From: a bacterium
GTDB taxonomy: Bacteria > Bdellovibrionota_C > UBA2361 > OMII01
Length of the DNA stretch: 6,046 bases
NCBI GenBank assembly: GCA_017853915.1
Contig: JAFMIS010000163.1
Location: forward strand, 1 to 6,046
Direction: 5' to 3'
Shown here: in pieces, positions 1 to 5,326 of the stretch
Numbering within the stretch: the stretch's first letter is position 1
Layout: each line of letters begins with the position of its first letter
Position numbers and translations under genes: made by a program
Notes under the pieces: generated by a model
Told to the model about the DNA's origin: nothing
What the model saw: the letters and a program-made list of their open reading frames with translations, nothing else
Databases searched by the model: none

Positions 1-159
1 GTAACCGGTATGGTAGTCGGTACCGTCTTTACCCTTTTTGTGGTACCAGTGTTGTACTCACTGATTTCGCGACCACGGGTCGCGGCACCATACGACGACA
101 CGGATGACGTAGGGGGGTTCGGCGGAGCAAGCGATCCAAATCAGGGGCTGCTTCACTAG
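1..159 (+). CDS. RND efflux transporter permease, C-terminal fragment
   Basis: The window opens in frame 1 inside a gene that ends at TAG 157-159, leaving 52 residues. They begin VTGMVVGTVFTLFVVP and continue VLYSLISRP, which is the hallmark of the last transmembrane helix (TM12) of HAE-1-type RND permeases, where a GxxxGTxFTLFVVPxxY pattern is typical. After the helix comes a short cytoplasmic tail that is acidic (DDTDD) and then Gly-rich. The protein would be an inner-membrane proton antiporter that pumps substrates through a periplasmic adaptor into an outer-membrane channel. The next gene encodes such a channel on the same strand 32 bases downstream, which supports the call. The start and the substrate-binding domains are outside the window, so substrate and exact subfamily cannot be judged. 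Confidence 0.85.
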   Translation, partial: VTGMVVGTVFTLFVVPVLYSLISRPRVAAPYDDTDDVGGFGGASDPNQGLLH

Positions 160-179
160 GTGGGCGTGTGCGTCCGGTT

Positions 180-187
180 AAGGGGAA
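180..187 (+). promoter_or_regulatory. Ribosome binding site deciding the start of the outer-membrane factor
   Basis: AAGGGGAA lies six bases (counted from its last G) before ATG 192. The longer reading from GTG 168 has only AGGTGGG three bases before it, which is too close. The ATG is therefore preferred. Confidence 0.55.
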
Positions 188-191
188 TTTG

Positions 192-1790
192 ATGCGGAGT
201 AGGGGTTCAAAGGATCGGTGGCAGGGCAAGAGAACGACGGCGATCGTGACCGCGATCTATCGTCTTCGATTTGCTATCGCGCCACTTGCCCTTTGCTCCG
301 CCATTTCTGGGTGCATGGTTGGGCCCGATTACGTAAAGCCTGAGATCCCGGTGGCGCCGAAGTTTATCGGAGCCGCCCGAGTTGAGACTGTAGCTGAATC
401 TGATCAGAAAGCGATCGAGGCGTGGTGGAGACATTTTAGCGATCAGACCTTAATGAACCTCGTTGAGCAGGCTGTGCGCTCAAATAACGATCTTGAGAGC
501 GCCATCGCTCGGGTTAACCAAGCGCGAGCGGTTCGTCAGGAGACCTTCCTTGATCTCTTCCCCACAATCACAAATAGCGAGGAGTACACCAAGACCCATA
601 TCCCTACTTCAACATTCGCTGGCGGCGCTTTCAAGACTGGGAAAACACACATCACAAATGAGTACTATTCGGCTGGGTTCGACGCTTTTTGGGAGCTCGA
701 TCTCTTTGGTCGTGTGAGGCGTCAGGTTGAGGCGCGAGACGCGGAAAGCGCCGCGTCAGTCGCGGAGCTCCGGGACGCTATTCGCATAGTCGTGAGTGAA
801 GTAGCTCGCAATTATTTCCTCCTGCGTGGAACTCAACAGCAGATCGCGGTAGCGAAAGAGAACGCGAAGACGCAAGAGCAAGTAGTGAAGATTGCTGAGG
901 CGCTCTTCAAAGGGGGGCAATCAACTGAATTCGATGTCGTTCGAGCGAAGGCTCAACTTTCAAATACCCTTGCCGCGGTGCCGGCGCTTGAGGCGCGAGC
1001 GGTGGCGGCGATGTATCGCCTAGGCGTATTATGTGGCAAGCAACCATCTGAAGTAGCGCCGGAGCTCTCACCTCCAGCGCCCTTGCCGGTGTACACAGGG
1101 CCCATCGCGCTGGGAGATCCGGCGTCTCTTCTACAACGAAGGCCTGATATTCGAGCCGCTGAAGCAAGGCTCGCTGCGGCCACGGCTGGTATCGGTGTGG
1201 CTAAGGGCGATCTCTTTCCGAAAGTGACATTTAACGGCTCGATCTCGCTCCAGGCTCGTTCGACTGGCGATCTCACAAACGGTAACAGTGATTCATACAG
1301 CCTGCTTCCCACGATTTCGTGGGCAGCGTTGAACATGGGTCGAGTGTTGGCGAATATCGACCAAGCTGAGGCTCTTCGTGATGGAGCGTTAGCCCAGTAC
1401 GAGCAGTCGGTGCTTTTGGCGCTCGAAGACACTGAGTCAGCGCTGGCGCAATTTGGCGCGTCACGTGAACGCCGGGATCTCTTGGCGAGTAGCGTTGAGT
1501 ACAGCGGCCGGGCAGTTCAGATCGCGCGTACTCAGTACGAGAATGGTCTGGTTGACCTACTTCCAGTACTCGACGCGCAACGGGTTGCTTTAAGTTCTCA
1601 GCTCGAGCTTACGCAGAGTCAGACGGAGCTGCTTACCTCGCTCGTATCGGTGTTCAAAGCTCTTGGTGGAGGGTGGGATGATGCTGTTGTGGAGCGAGCG
1701 ACGGATGAAGATAAGCCTCTTGAGACTTTAAGCGCGGATGTTCCAGCGCCGACACCGGTAGCGATACCGGTAGCAACACCGCTGCAATGA
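192..1790 (+). CDS. NodT-family outer-membrane factor lipoprotein (TolC/OprM-like efflux channel)
   Basis: This 532-residue protein is an outer-membrane channel of a tripartite RND pump; trimers of the family form a beta-barrel plus a periplasmic alpha-helical tunnel. An n-region rich in Arg/Lys is followed by a hydrophobic stretch and the lipobox I-S-G-C, with the lipidated Cys at residue 41 (codon 312-314). The mature end CMVGPDYVKPE is the classic NodT/OprM opening. Two outer-membrane efflux protein repeats follow. The first includes WW at 78-79 and WELDLFGR at 167-174; the second includes RRPDIRAAEARL from 316 and a VLDAQR segment in the last helical hairpin. Family members usually have about 460-500 residues. 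The excess here is a long n-region and a Pro/Ala/Val-rich C-terminal tail of about 30 residues, which contains a short tandem DNA repeat (ACCGGTAGC at 1754 and 1766). The gene follows the RND permease in an evident operon. GTG 168 would add eight residues but has a poor ribosome site. The substrate is unknown. Confidence 0.96.
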   Translation: MRSRGSKDRWQGKRTTAIVTAIYRLRFAIAPLALCSAISGCMVGPDYVKPEIPVAPKFIGAARVETVAESDQKAIEAWWRHFSDQTLMNLVEQAVRSNNDLESAIARVNQARAVRQETFLDLFPTITNSEEYTKTHIPTSTFAGGAFKTGKTHITNEYYSAGFDAFWELDLFGRVRRQVEARDAESAASVAELRDAIRIVVSEVARNYFLLRGTQQQIAVAKENAKTQEQVVKIAEALFKGGQSTEFDVVRAKAQLSNTLAAVPALEARAVAAMYRLGVLCGKQPSEVAPELSPPAPLPVYTGPIALGDPASLLQRRPDIRAAEARLAAATAGIGVAKGDLFPKVTFNGSISLQARSTGDLTNGNSDSYSLLPTISWAALNMGRVLANIDQAEALRDGALAQYEQSVLLALEDTESALAQFGASRERRDLLASSVEYSGRAVQIARTQYENGLVDLLPVLDAQRVALSSQLELTQSQTELLTSLVSVFKALGGGWDDAVVERATDEDKPLETLSADVPAPTPVAIPVATPLQ

Positions 1791-1797
1791 TGCCCGT

Positions 1798-1820
1798 CGC
1801 GGCGCCCAGGAGTTGCCGCG
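1798..1820 (+). terminator. Weak stem-loop after the efflux operon, possible terminator
   Basis: CGCGGC (1798-1803) can pair with GCCGCG (1815-1820) across an 11-base loop, eight bases after the stop of the outer-membrane factor. The following bases are A/T-rich (1831-1849) but contain no run of T, so an intrinsic terminator is doubtful. The REP-like hairpins further downstream could serve instead. Confidence 0.25.
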
Positions 1821-1849
1821 ATTGTCGATCGAAATAATTTATAATTTAC

Positions 1850-1874
1850 TTGGAGGGCGCCCGGCTCGGGCGCC
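1850..1874 (+). repeat. Class A hairpin, copy 1
   Basis: TTGGAG is followed by arm GGCGCCCG (1856-1863), loop GCT and arm CGGGCGCC (1867-1874). The loop differs from the other copies (GGT). This unit is only 76 bases long and lacks the inner spacer and the class B hairpin. Confidence 0.85.
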
Positions 1875-1925
1875 GTGATAAGGACACCGTCGCAACGCCC
1901 GCCACATGGTGGTATCGATTATGTA

Positions 1926-1950
1926 TTGGAGGGCGCCCGGGTCGGGCGCC
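1926..1950 (+). repeat. Class A hairpin, copy 2
   Basis: TTGGAG is followed by arm GGCGCCCG (1932-1939), loop GGT and arm CGGGCGCC (1943-1950). The eight-base-pair stem is perfect. Confidence 0.85.
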
Positions 1951-1993
1951 GCGCTATCGCGATCACCATCAATATTTCTTGTTCACGTTATAT

Positions 1994-2008
1994 CCGGCCG
2001 CCCTCGAA
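1994..2008 (-). repeat. Class B hairpin, half-deleted copy
   Basis: Only the right arm CCGGCCGCC (1994-2002) remains, followed by CTCGAA instead of CTCCAA. The left arm, about 12 bases, is missing. This accounts for the 127-base length of the unit against 139-140 for the full ones. Confidence 0.7.
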
Positions 2009-2052
2009 GGACACCGTCGCAACGCCCGCTACATGGTGGTACCGATTATGTA

Positions 2053-2077
2053 TTGGAGGGCGCCCGGGTCGGGCGCC
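2053..2077 (+). repeat. Class A hairpin, copy 3
   Basis: TTGGAG is followed by arm GGCGCCCG (2059-2066), loop GGT and arm CGGGCGCC (2070-2077). It is identical to copies 2 and 4. Confidence 0.85.
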
Positions 2078-2122
2078 GCAATATCGCGATCACCATCAAT
2101 ATTTCTTGTTCACGTTATATGC

Positions 2123-2147
2123 GGCGGCCGGACCGGCCGCCCTCCAA
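2123..2147 (-). repeat. Class B hairpin, complete
   Basis: GGCGGCCGG (2123-2131) and CCGGCCGCC (2133-2141) are perfect complements around a single A. They are followed by CTCCAA, so on the - strand the element reads TTGGAG and then the stem. It is the inverted partner of the class A element. Confidence 0.85.
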
Positions 2148-2191
2148 AGACACCGTCGTAACGCCCGTCATATCGTGGTACCGATTATGTA

Positions 2192-2216
2192 TTGGAGGGC
2201 GCCCGGGTCGGGCGCC
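2192..2216 (+). repeat. Class A hairpin, copy 4
   Basis: TTGGAG is followed by arm GGCGCCCG (2198-2205), loop GGT and arm CGGGCGCC (2209-2216). Confidence 0.85.
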
Positions 2217-2262
2217 GCAATATCGCCAATCACCAACAATATTTCTGGTTCACGTCACACAC

Positions 2263-2287
2263 GGCGGCCGGACCGGCCGCCCTCCAA
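2263..2287 (-). repeat. Class B hairpin, complete
   Basis: The stem is the same as that at 2123-2141 and is followed by CTCCAA. The spacer before it has diverged (TCACACAC instead of TTATATGC) while the hairpin itself is unchanged. Confidence 0.85.
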
Positions 2288-2331
2288 AGACATCGTCGTA
2301 GGGCCCACCACATCGCATCACCGAATATTTA

Positions 2332-2343
2332 TTGGAGGGCGCC
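2332..2343 (+). repeat. Class A hairpin, half-deleted copy 5
   Basis: TTGGAG is followed by a single GGCGCC and then directly by the spacer (GAGATATCGCGATCACC). Relative to the full copies, 13 bases from one GGCGCC to the next are missing, so no stem can form here. Confidence 0.75.
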
Positions 2344-2389
2344 GAGATATCGCGATCACCATCGATATTCCTGGTTCACGTAATATCAA

Positions 2390-2401
2390 GCGGCCGATCG
2401 G
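2390..2401 (-). repeat. Degenerate class B remnant at the DUF155 stop codon
   Basis: GCGGCCGATCGG occupies the place of the class B hairpin in the last unit and contains the palindrome CCGATCGG (2394-2401). The stop codon of the - strand gene begins at 2404 and ends at 2402, so this is the edge of the array. Confidence 0.45.
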
Positions 2402-3538
2402 TTACTTGAGGAACTTATCCCCGATGCCCATGAGAACCTCAATAAGAACGAGGGCGATAATGGTCCATTCCAAGGCCTCCGAGCGGCGCTGAGCGGCTCC
2501 ATCTGAAAGCTTCTGGTAGATACTATCGAGAGTATCCAATTTGCGGCGAATGCTTGAGTTCCACTCTGAAAGGTGGAACTTAGTCGACGCCAGTGAATAG
2601 ACCCGAGCTAGATACTGATCCCCAAGCAGCTTAAGCGCGTTCTCCACAGCCTCGTACAGCAACGCTGAATCAACCTGCAGTCGGGCGATCTTGCCAAGAT
2701 CCGCCTCTCCCTTCTTGCCAGTGGTCAAGACCGCGTACGCTTTTTCGAGATAATCATCGAGCTGCTCATCAAGGAAGCGCATCTCCAAAAACTCAACGTT
2801 GCAGAACTCAAGGACAGCCCGCACATCCTCAACATTCTCACCAAAAAAGAGAGCGCCGTTCCAATCTATCACCGCGCAATCGCTCGCGCCGTACGACGTT
2901 CTCGTGCCAAGCGCATCTCGAACCTCCTCGTCCCCGAGCTCATCTTTTTCGGCCCGCAAGAGACTCGCAAAGTCTCGCGCGCCAACATCGAGTAGTGTCT
3001 TTATCTCTGGGGCGCCATCAAAGCTCTCAAGATGATACACAACGAAGTCTTCAACCGAGTCACTCAAGTGCGGTCGCGAAATCGAGTCGCCGATCTCGTT
3101 CATCAATTGACGAACTCGCTCCCGCGCGTCCTCAAGCAGAAAGGCGTTGTCGTATAGCACCTCGCTCAACTCAATCAGATGACCCATCGGCCCTGCTATA
3201 TCGATCTGATAGCTAACCGAGCATCCACCAAAATCGAACAAGGTCAGCTCAGCTTGGGGCTTCGTGAAGAACTTACCGACGTTCATCTGCTGCCCGTGCT
3301 GTAAGATTCGAAGCGGCGGCGGATCGTAATCGAAATATTTAGGAGCGCGCCGGTTGCGACGAAACTTGGTGCGCTCTACATCCTGCTTCAAGCGCTGAGC
3401 GGCTATATCCAGCCGCACCGATAGCCCCAGCTCAAAGGCAAACATAACGTGGCATACCCCCTGCTTGAGGTGTGGCACTGGCGGGCGCATAACGGTAAGC
3501 GAGCCGCTTACGTCTCGAATATCCTTTGAACTAGTCAC
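2402..3538 (-). CDS. DUF155 / RMND1-Rmd1 family membrane-anchored protein
   Basis: This is a 378-residue protein from GTG 3538. The C-terminal half has the DUF155 (RMND1/Sif2-Sif3 family) pattern: a segment with HLSDSVEDFVVYHLESF; then ALFFGENVEDVRAVLEF and MRFLDEQLDDYLEKAY; a helical stretch with Leu heptads (LSEWNSSIRRKLDTLDSIYQ); and a single terminal transmembrane segment after EALEWT (about 358-372) ending MGIGDKFLK. Family members usually end this way, with an LEW-hydrophobic anchor. Eukaryotic relatives such as RMND1 act in mitochondrial translation; the bacterial role is not established, so no function is assigned. The reading frame extends up to TTG 3589, but GGAGGA at 3547-3542 lies just before GTG 3538, and the extension would run through a perfect palindrome, so the GTG is preferred. 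A later ATG (residue 17 counted from the GTG) is possible but has no clear ribosome site. The gene stands alone, convergent with the efflux operon and divergent from the carboxylase operon. Confidence 0.85.
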   Translation of the reverse strand: MTSSKDIRDVSGSLTVMRPPVPHLKQGVCHVMFAFELGLSVRLDIAAQRLKQDVERTKFRRNRRAPKYFDYDPPPLRILQHGQQMNVGKFFTKPQAELTLFDFGGCSVSYQIDIAGPMGHLIELSEVLYDNAFLLEDARERVRQLMNEIGDSISRPHLSDSVEDFVVYHLESFDGAPEIKTLLDVGARDFASLLRAEKDELGDEEVRDALGTRTSYGASDCAVIDWNGALFFGENVEDVRAVLEFCNVEFLEMRFLDEQLDDYLEKAYAVLTTGKKGEADLGKIARLQVDSALLYEAVENALKLLGDQYLARVYSLASTKFHLSEWNSSIRRKLDTLDSIYQKLSDGAAQRRSEALEWTIIALVLIEVLMGIGDKFLK

Positions 3539-3541
3539 GAT

Positions 3542-3547
3542 TCCTCC
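3542..3547 (-). promoter_or_regulatory. Ribosome binding site of the DUF155 gene
   Basis: On the - strand GGAGGA is followed by three bases and GTG 3538. The core is ideal but the gap is short (four bases from GGAGG). It is the only strong site near any candidate start and so decides the start. Confidence 0.55.
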
Positions 3548-3550
3548 AAA

Positions 3551-3569
3551 CCTAAGTAGGCTACTTAGG
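3551..3569. promoter_or_regulatory. Perfect 19-bp palindrome, candidate operator or leader hairpin of the DUF155 gene
   Basis: CCTAAGTAG (3551-3559) and CTACTTAGG (3561-3569) are exact complements around one G. The element ends four bases upstream of the DUF155 Shine-Dalgarno sequence and so would lie in the leader. It could bind a dimeric regulator at the DNA level or fold in the RNA and occlude the ribosome site. Which applies cannot be told from sequence. Confidence 0.55.
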
Positions 3570-3588
3570 CGCAAATTAAGACCCCCCA

Positions 3589-3594
3589 AGTATA
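3589..3594 (-). promoter_or_regulatory. Candidate -10 box of the DUF155 gene
   Basis: On the - strand the sequence reads TATACT within GGGTATATACTTGG, five of six bases matching TATAAT. No convincing -35 box is found 16-18 bases upstream. If it is used, transcription starts near 3582, which would place the palindrome in the leader and would rule out the TTG 3589 start. Confidence 0.3.
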
Positions 3595-3631
3595 TACCCT
3601 ACAGCCTTGCCAACCTAATTTTTCCTTTTCC

Positions 3632-3667
3632 TCAATGAATACGGAGACCTAGGCTTTTCTTCATTGA
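3632..3667. promoter_or_regulatory. Inverted repeat TCAATGAA / TTCATTGA, candidate operator
   Basis: TCAATGAA (3632-3639) and TTCATTGA (3660-3667) are exact complements 20 bases apart. A CCTAGG palindrome (3648-3653) lies between them. The right arm overlaps the candidate -35 box TTGACG of the carboxylase operon, a position that would suit a repressor or activator. The regulator is not in the window. Confidence 0.35.
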
Positions 3668-3692
3668 CGGACTTAGCCATGTTTCCTAACCT
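3664..3692 (+). promoter_or_regulatory. Candidate promoter of the acyl-CoA carboxylase operon
   Basis: TTGACG (3664-3669) is five of six to the -35 consensus, and TAACCT (3687-3692) follows after 17 bases but is only three of six to the -10 consensus. Transcription would start at about 3699, essentially at ATG 3701, giving a leaderless or nearly leaderless message. The weak -10 makes this tentative. Confidence 0.3.
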
Positions 3693-3697
3693 AGTTT

Positions 3698-3711
3698 CCT
3701 ATGCACATAGG
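3698..3711. repeat. Palindrome across the start codon of the carboxyltransferase gene
   Basis: CCTATG (3698-3703) and CATAGG (3706-3711) are complements around CA, and the ATG start codon is part of the left arm. It shares the CCTA...TAGG ends of the 19-bp palindrome at 3551-3569. Confidence 0.4.
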
Positions 3712-5308
3712 CACCCATATTTCGCCCTCCGAATCCCCCTATAAGGCTAACTCAGACTCCTTTAAGGGGCATGCAGAGCGGCTGCTGGCGAGTCGCGAGT
3801 CCAGCCAGGGCTTGGCATCCGACCCGGCCATTAAAAAGCATGTCGAGCGCGGAAAACTACTGGTCCGAGACCGCCTCGCTCACCTGATCGATCCCGGTTC
3901 CTCGTTTCTTGAGGTCGCTACCCTTGCAGGCAGCGGTCTGTATGAGGGAGTACGCCCTGGAGCTGGCCTCGTGACTGGGGTGGGGCTTATTGAGGGCACC
4001 CCATGCATGATTATCGCCAACGACGCCACGGTGAAGGGCGGTACATACCTCCCCATGACCGTGAAGAAACACCTGCGTGCTCAACAGATTGCGCTCGAGA
4101 ACAAACTCCCATGCATCTACCTGGTCGATTCGGGTGGAGCCTTCCTTCCTCTTCAAGATCAAGTTTTTCCAGATCGAGACCACTTTGGTCGATTCTTCTT
4201 TAACCAGGCTCGCATGAGCGCTGAGGGAATTGCCCAAATTGCGGTAGTGCTCGGCTCGTGTACGGCCGGAGGCGCGTACGTTCCAGCTATGAGCGATCAG
4301 GCCATCATCGTCCGCAATCAAGGGATGATATTTCTAGGCGGACCGCCACTTGTTAAGGCGGCTACCGGAGAGATAGTCACAAGCGAAGAGCTCGGCGGCG
4401 GAGATGTACACTCGCGCGTTAGTGGCGTAACAGATCACCTCGCTTCATCTGATGAGGAGGCCCTTGAGATGGCACGCCGTGCTGTGGCTTCTCTTACAAA
4501 TATTAACCCATCACGCGCAACACGAGGTCAATCTCGCCCGCCGCGATTTGATGCGCGCGAGATCTCGTCGCTCATCCCATCCGATCCTAAGCAGTACTTT
4601 CCGATGCGCGAGATCCTGGCGCGCCTGATCGATGATAGCGATCTCGATGAGTTTAAGCCCACCTACGGCACTACTATTATCTGCGGCTTCGCGCGTATCG
4701 ACGGTTTTCTCGTCGGAATCATCGCAAACGATGGCATTCTCTTCTCGGAGAGCGCGCTCAAAGCGGCGCATTTTATCCAGCTCTGCGATCAGCGACAGAT
4801 CCCTCTGGTATTCTTTCAGAACATAGTAGGGTTCATGGTAGGCAAGGAATACGAACACAAAGGTATCGCCAAGGACGGCGCTAAAATGGTCACGGCCGTG
4901 GCGTGCGCCCATGTGCCTAAATATACCGTCATCGTTGGCAACTCGTATGGCGCCGGCAATTACGCGATGTGTGGTCGTGGCTACGACCCGCGCTTCATCT
5001 GGAGCTGGCCTCAATCGAGGATTGGCGTTATGGGACCTGACCAAGCCGCGAGTGTAGTTACGCAGGTGCGAGCTGAGAGCGCGGCCTCCAGGGGGGCCGC
5101 ATTTAGTGAAACCGAACAGAAGAGCTACTATGAGGAGATTAGGGGCCAGTACCTCACCCAGACTGATGCCCTGTACGCGACGGCGCGCTTATGGGATGAC
5201 GGAATTATTCTTCCATCCGAGACTCGCGCGACACTTAGCCTTGCTCTCTCGCTAGCCCCGCGTGAGCCTCGTGACCACGTTCGCGCCTTCGGCACATTTC
5301 GGATGTAG
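3701..5308 (+). CDS. liuB: Methylcrotonyl-CoA carboxylase, carboxyltransferase (beta) subunit
   Basis: This 535-residue protein transfers the carboxyl group from carboxybiotin to an acyl-CoA, most likely 3-methylcrotonyl-CoA to 3-methylglutaconyl-CoA in leucine breakdown. The length matches bacterial LiuB. The N-terminal carboxyltransferase half carries ANDATVKGGTY, then VDSGGAF (142-148) and SCTAGGAYVPAMSD (from 186), with the Gly-rich turns that form the first oxyanion hole. It continues with GPPLVKAATGE and GGGDVH. The C-terminal half carries NDGILFSESALKAAHFI, QNIVGFMVGKEYE and GAGNYAMCGR (417-426), the second oxyanion hole. The protein ends FGTFRM, as LiuB-type proteins do. The start ATG 3701 fits the family N-terminus (I-x-T-x-I-x-P), but no Shine-Dalgarno sequence precedes it. 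It is followed after 18 bases by the biotin-carboxylase subunit. Geranyl-CoA carboxylase beta (AtuC) is the nearest alternative; propionyl-CoA carboxylase beta fits less well. No disruption is seen. Confidence 0.96.
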   Translation: MHIGTHISPSESPYKANSDSFKGHAERLLASRESSQGLASDPAIKKHVERGKLLVRDRLAHLIDPGSSFLEVATLAGSGLYEGVRPGAGLVTGVGLIEGTPCMIIANDATVKGGTYLPMTVKKHLRAQQIALENKLPCIYLVDSGGAFLPLQDQVFPDRDHFGRFFFNQARMSAEGIAQIAVVLGSCTAGGAYVPAMSDQAIIVRNQGMIFLGGPPLVKAATGEIVTSEELGGGDVHSRVSGVTDHLASSDEEALEMARRAVASLTNINPSRATRGQSRPPRFDAREISSLIPSDPKQYFPMREILARLIDDSDLDEFKPTYGTTIICGFARIDGFLVGIIANDGILFSESALKAAHFIQLCDQRQIPLVFFQNIVGFMVGKEYEHKGIAKDGAKMVTAVACAHVPKYTVIVGNSYGAGNYAMCGRGYDPRFIWSWPQSRIGVMGPDQAASVVTQVRAESAASRGAAFSETEQKSYYEEIRGQYLTQTDALYATARLWDDGIILPSETRATLSLALSLAPREPRDHVRAFGTFRM

Positions 5309-5326
5309 GTCGTCTATCGAGGTTTC

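Larger units (their letters stand above)
1850..2401. repeat. BIME-like tandem array of five composite REP-type units
   Basis: The space between the convergent efflux and DUF155 genes is filled by five tandem units starting with TTGGAG at 1850, 1926, 2053, 2192 and 2332, giving periods of 76, 127, 139 and 140 bases. A complete unit contains, in order: a + strand hairpin headed by GGAG (class A); a conserved A/T-rich spacer containing ATCGCGATCACCATC and ATATTTCT; a second hairpin in opposite orientation that ends in CTCC, the complement of GGAG (class B); and a second spacer with ACACCGTCG and CGATTATGTA. GGAG- or GTAG-headed short palindromes in alternating orientation are the known architecture of REP/BIME elements, which are mobilised by RAYT (TnpA-REP) transposases. 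No such transposase lies in the window. The array ends one base before the DUF155 stop codon. Long reading frames cross it in several frames at once, so none is credible as a gene. Confidence 0.85.

Noticed and set aside
29..229. Small - strand frame over the end of the permease and start of the channel gene.
   Set aside because: It overlaps the conserved RND C-terminus on the other strand and yields an Arg/Pro-rich product with no ribosome site.
953..1432. Antisense 159-codon frame within the outer-membrane factor gene.
   Set aside because: It lies wholly within a well-supported gene, has no recognisable domain, and reads as a shadow with biased composition.
1850..2401. CRISPR array.
   Set aside because: Whole units of 76-140 bases are repeated, including the intervals between hairpins. 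There are no unique spacers of constant length and no cas genes.
1850..2401. Insertion sequence or MITE with terminal inverted repeats.
   Set aside because: No transposase and no target-site duplication is visible. Alternating GGAG-headed hairpins fit REP/BIME better, although the border with MITEs is not sharp.
1850..2492. Several overlapping + strand open frames across the repeat array, giving repetitive Arg/Pro/Gly-rich peptides such as YWRAPGSGA.
   Set aside because: Three frames are open at once over the same repeats, the peptides are translations of the hairpins, there are no ribosome sites, and one frame runs into the DUF155 gene antisense. They are artefacts of GC-rich repeats.
3539..3700. 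Riboswitch, tRNA or small RNA in the divergent intergenic region.
   Set aside because: Only short palindromes are present; no cloverleaf or known riboswitch core was seen, and the space fits two promoters.
3857..5044. Antisense frames of 154 and 177 codons within the carboxyltransferase gene.
   Set aside because: The + strand protein matches its family from end to end, and the antisense products have no recognisable features.
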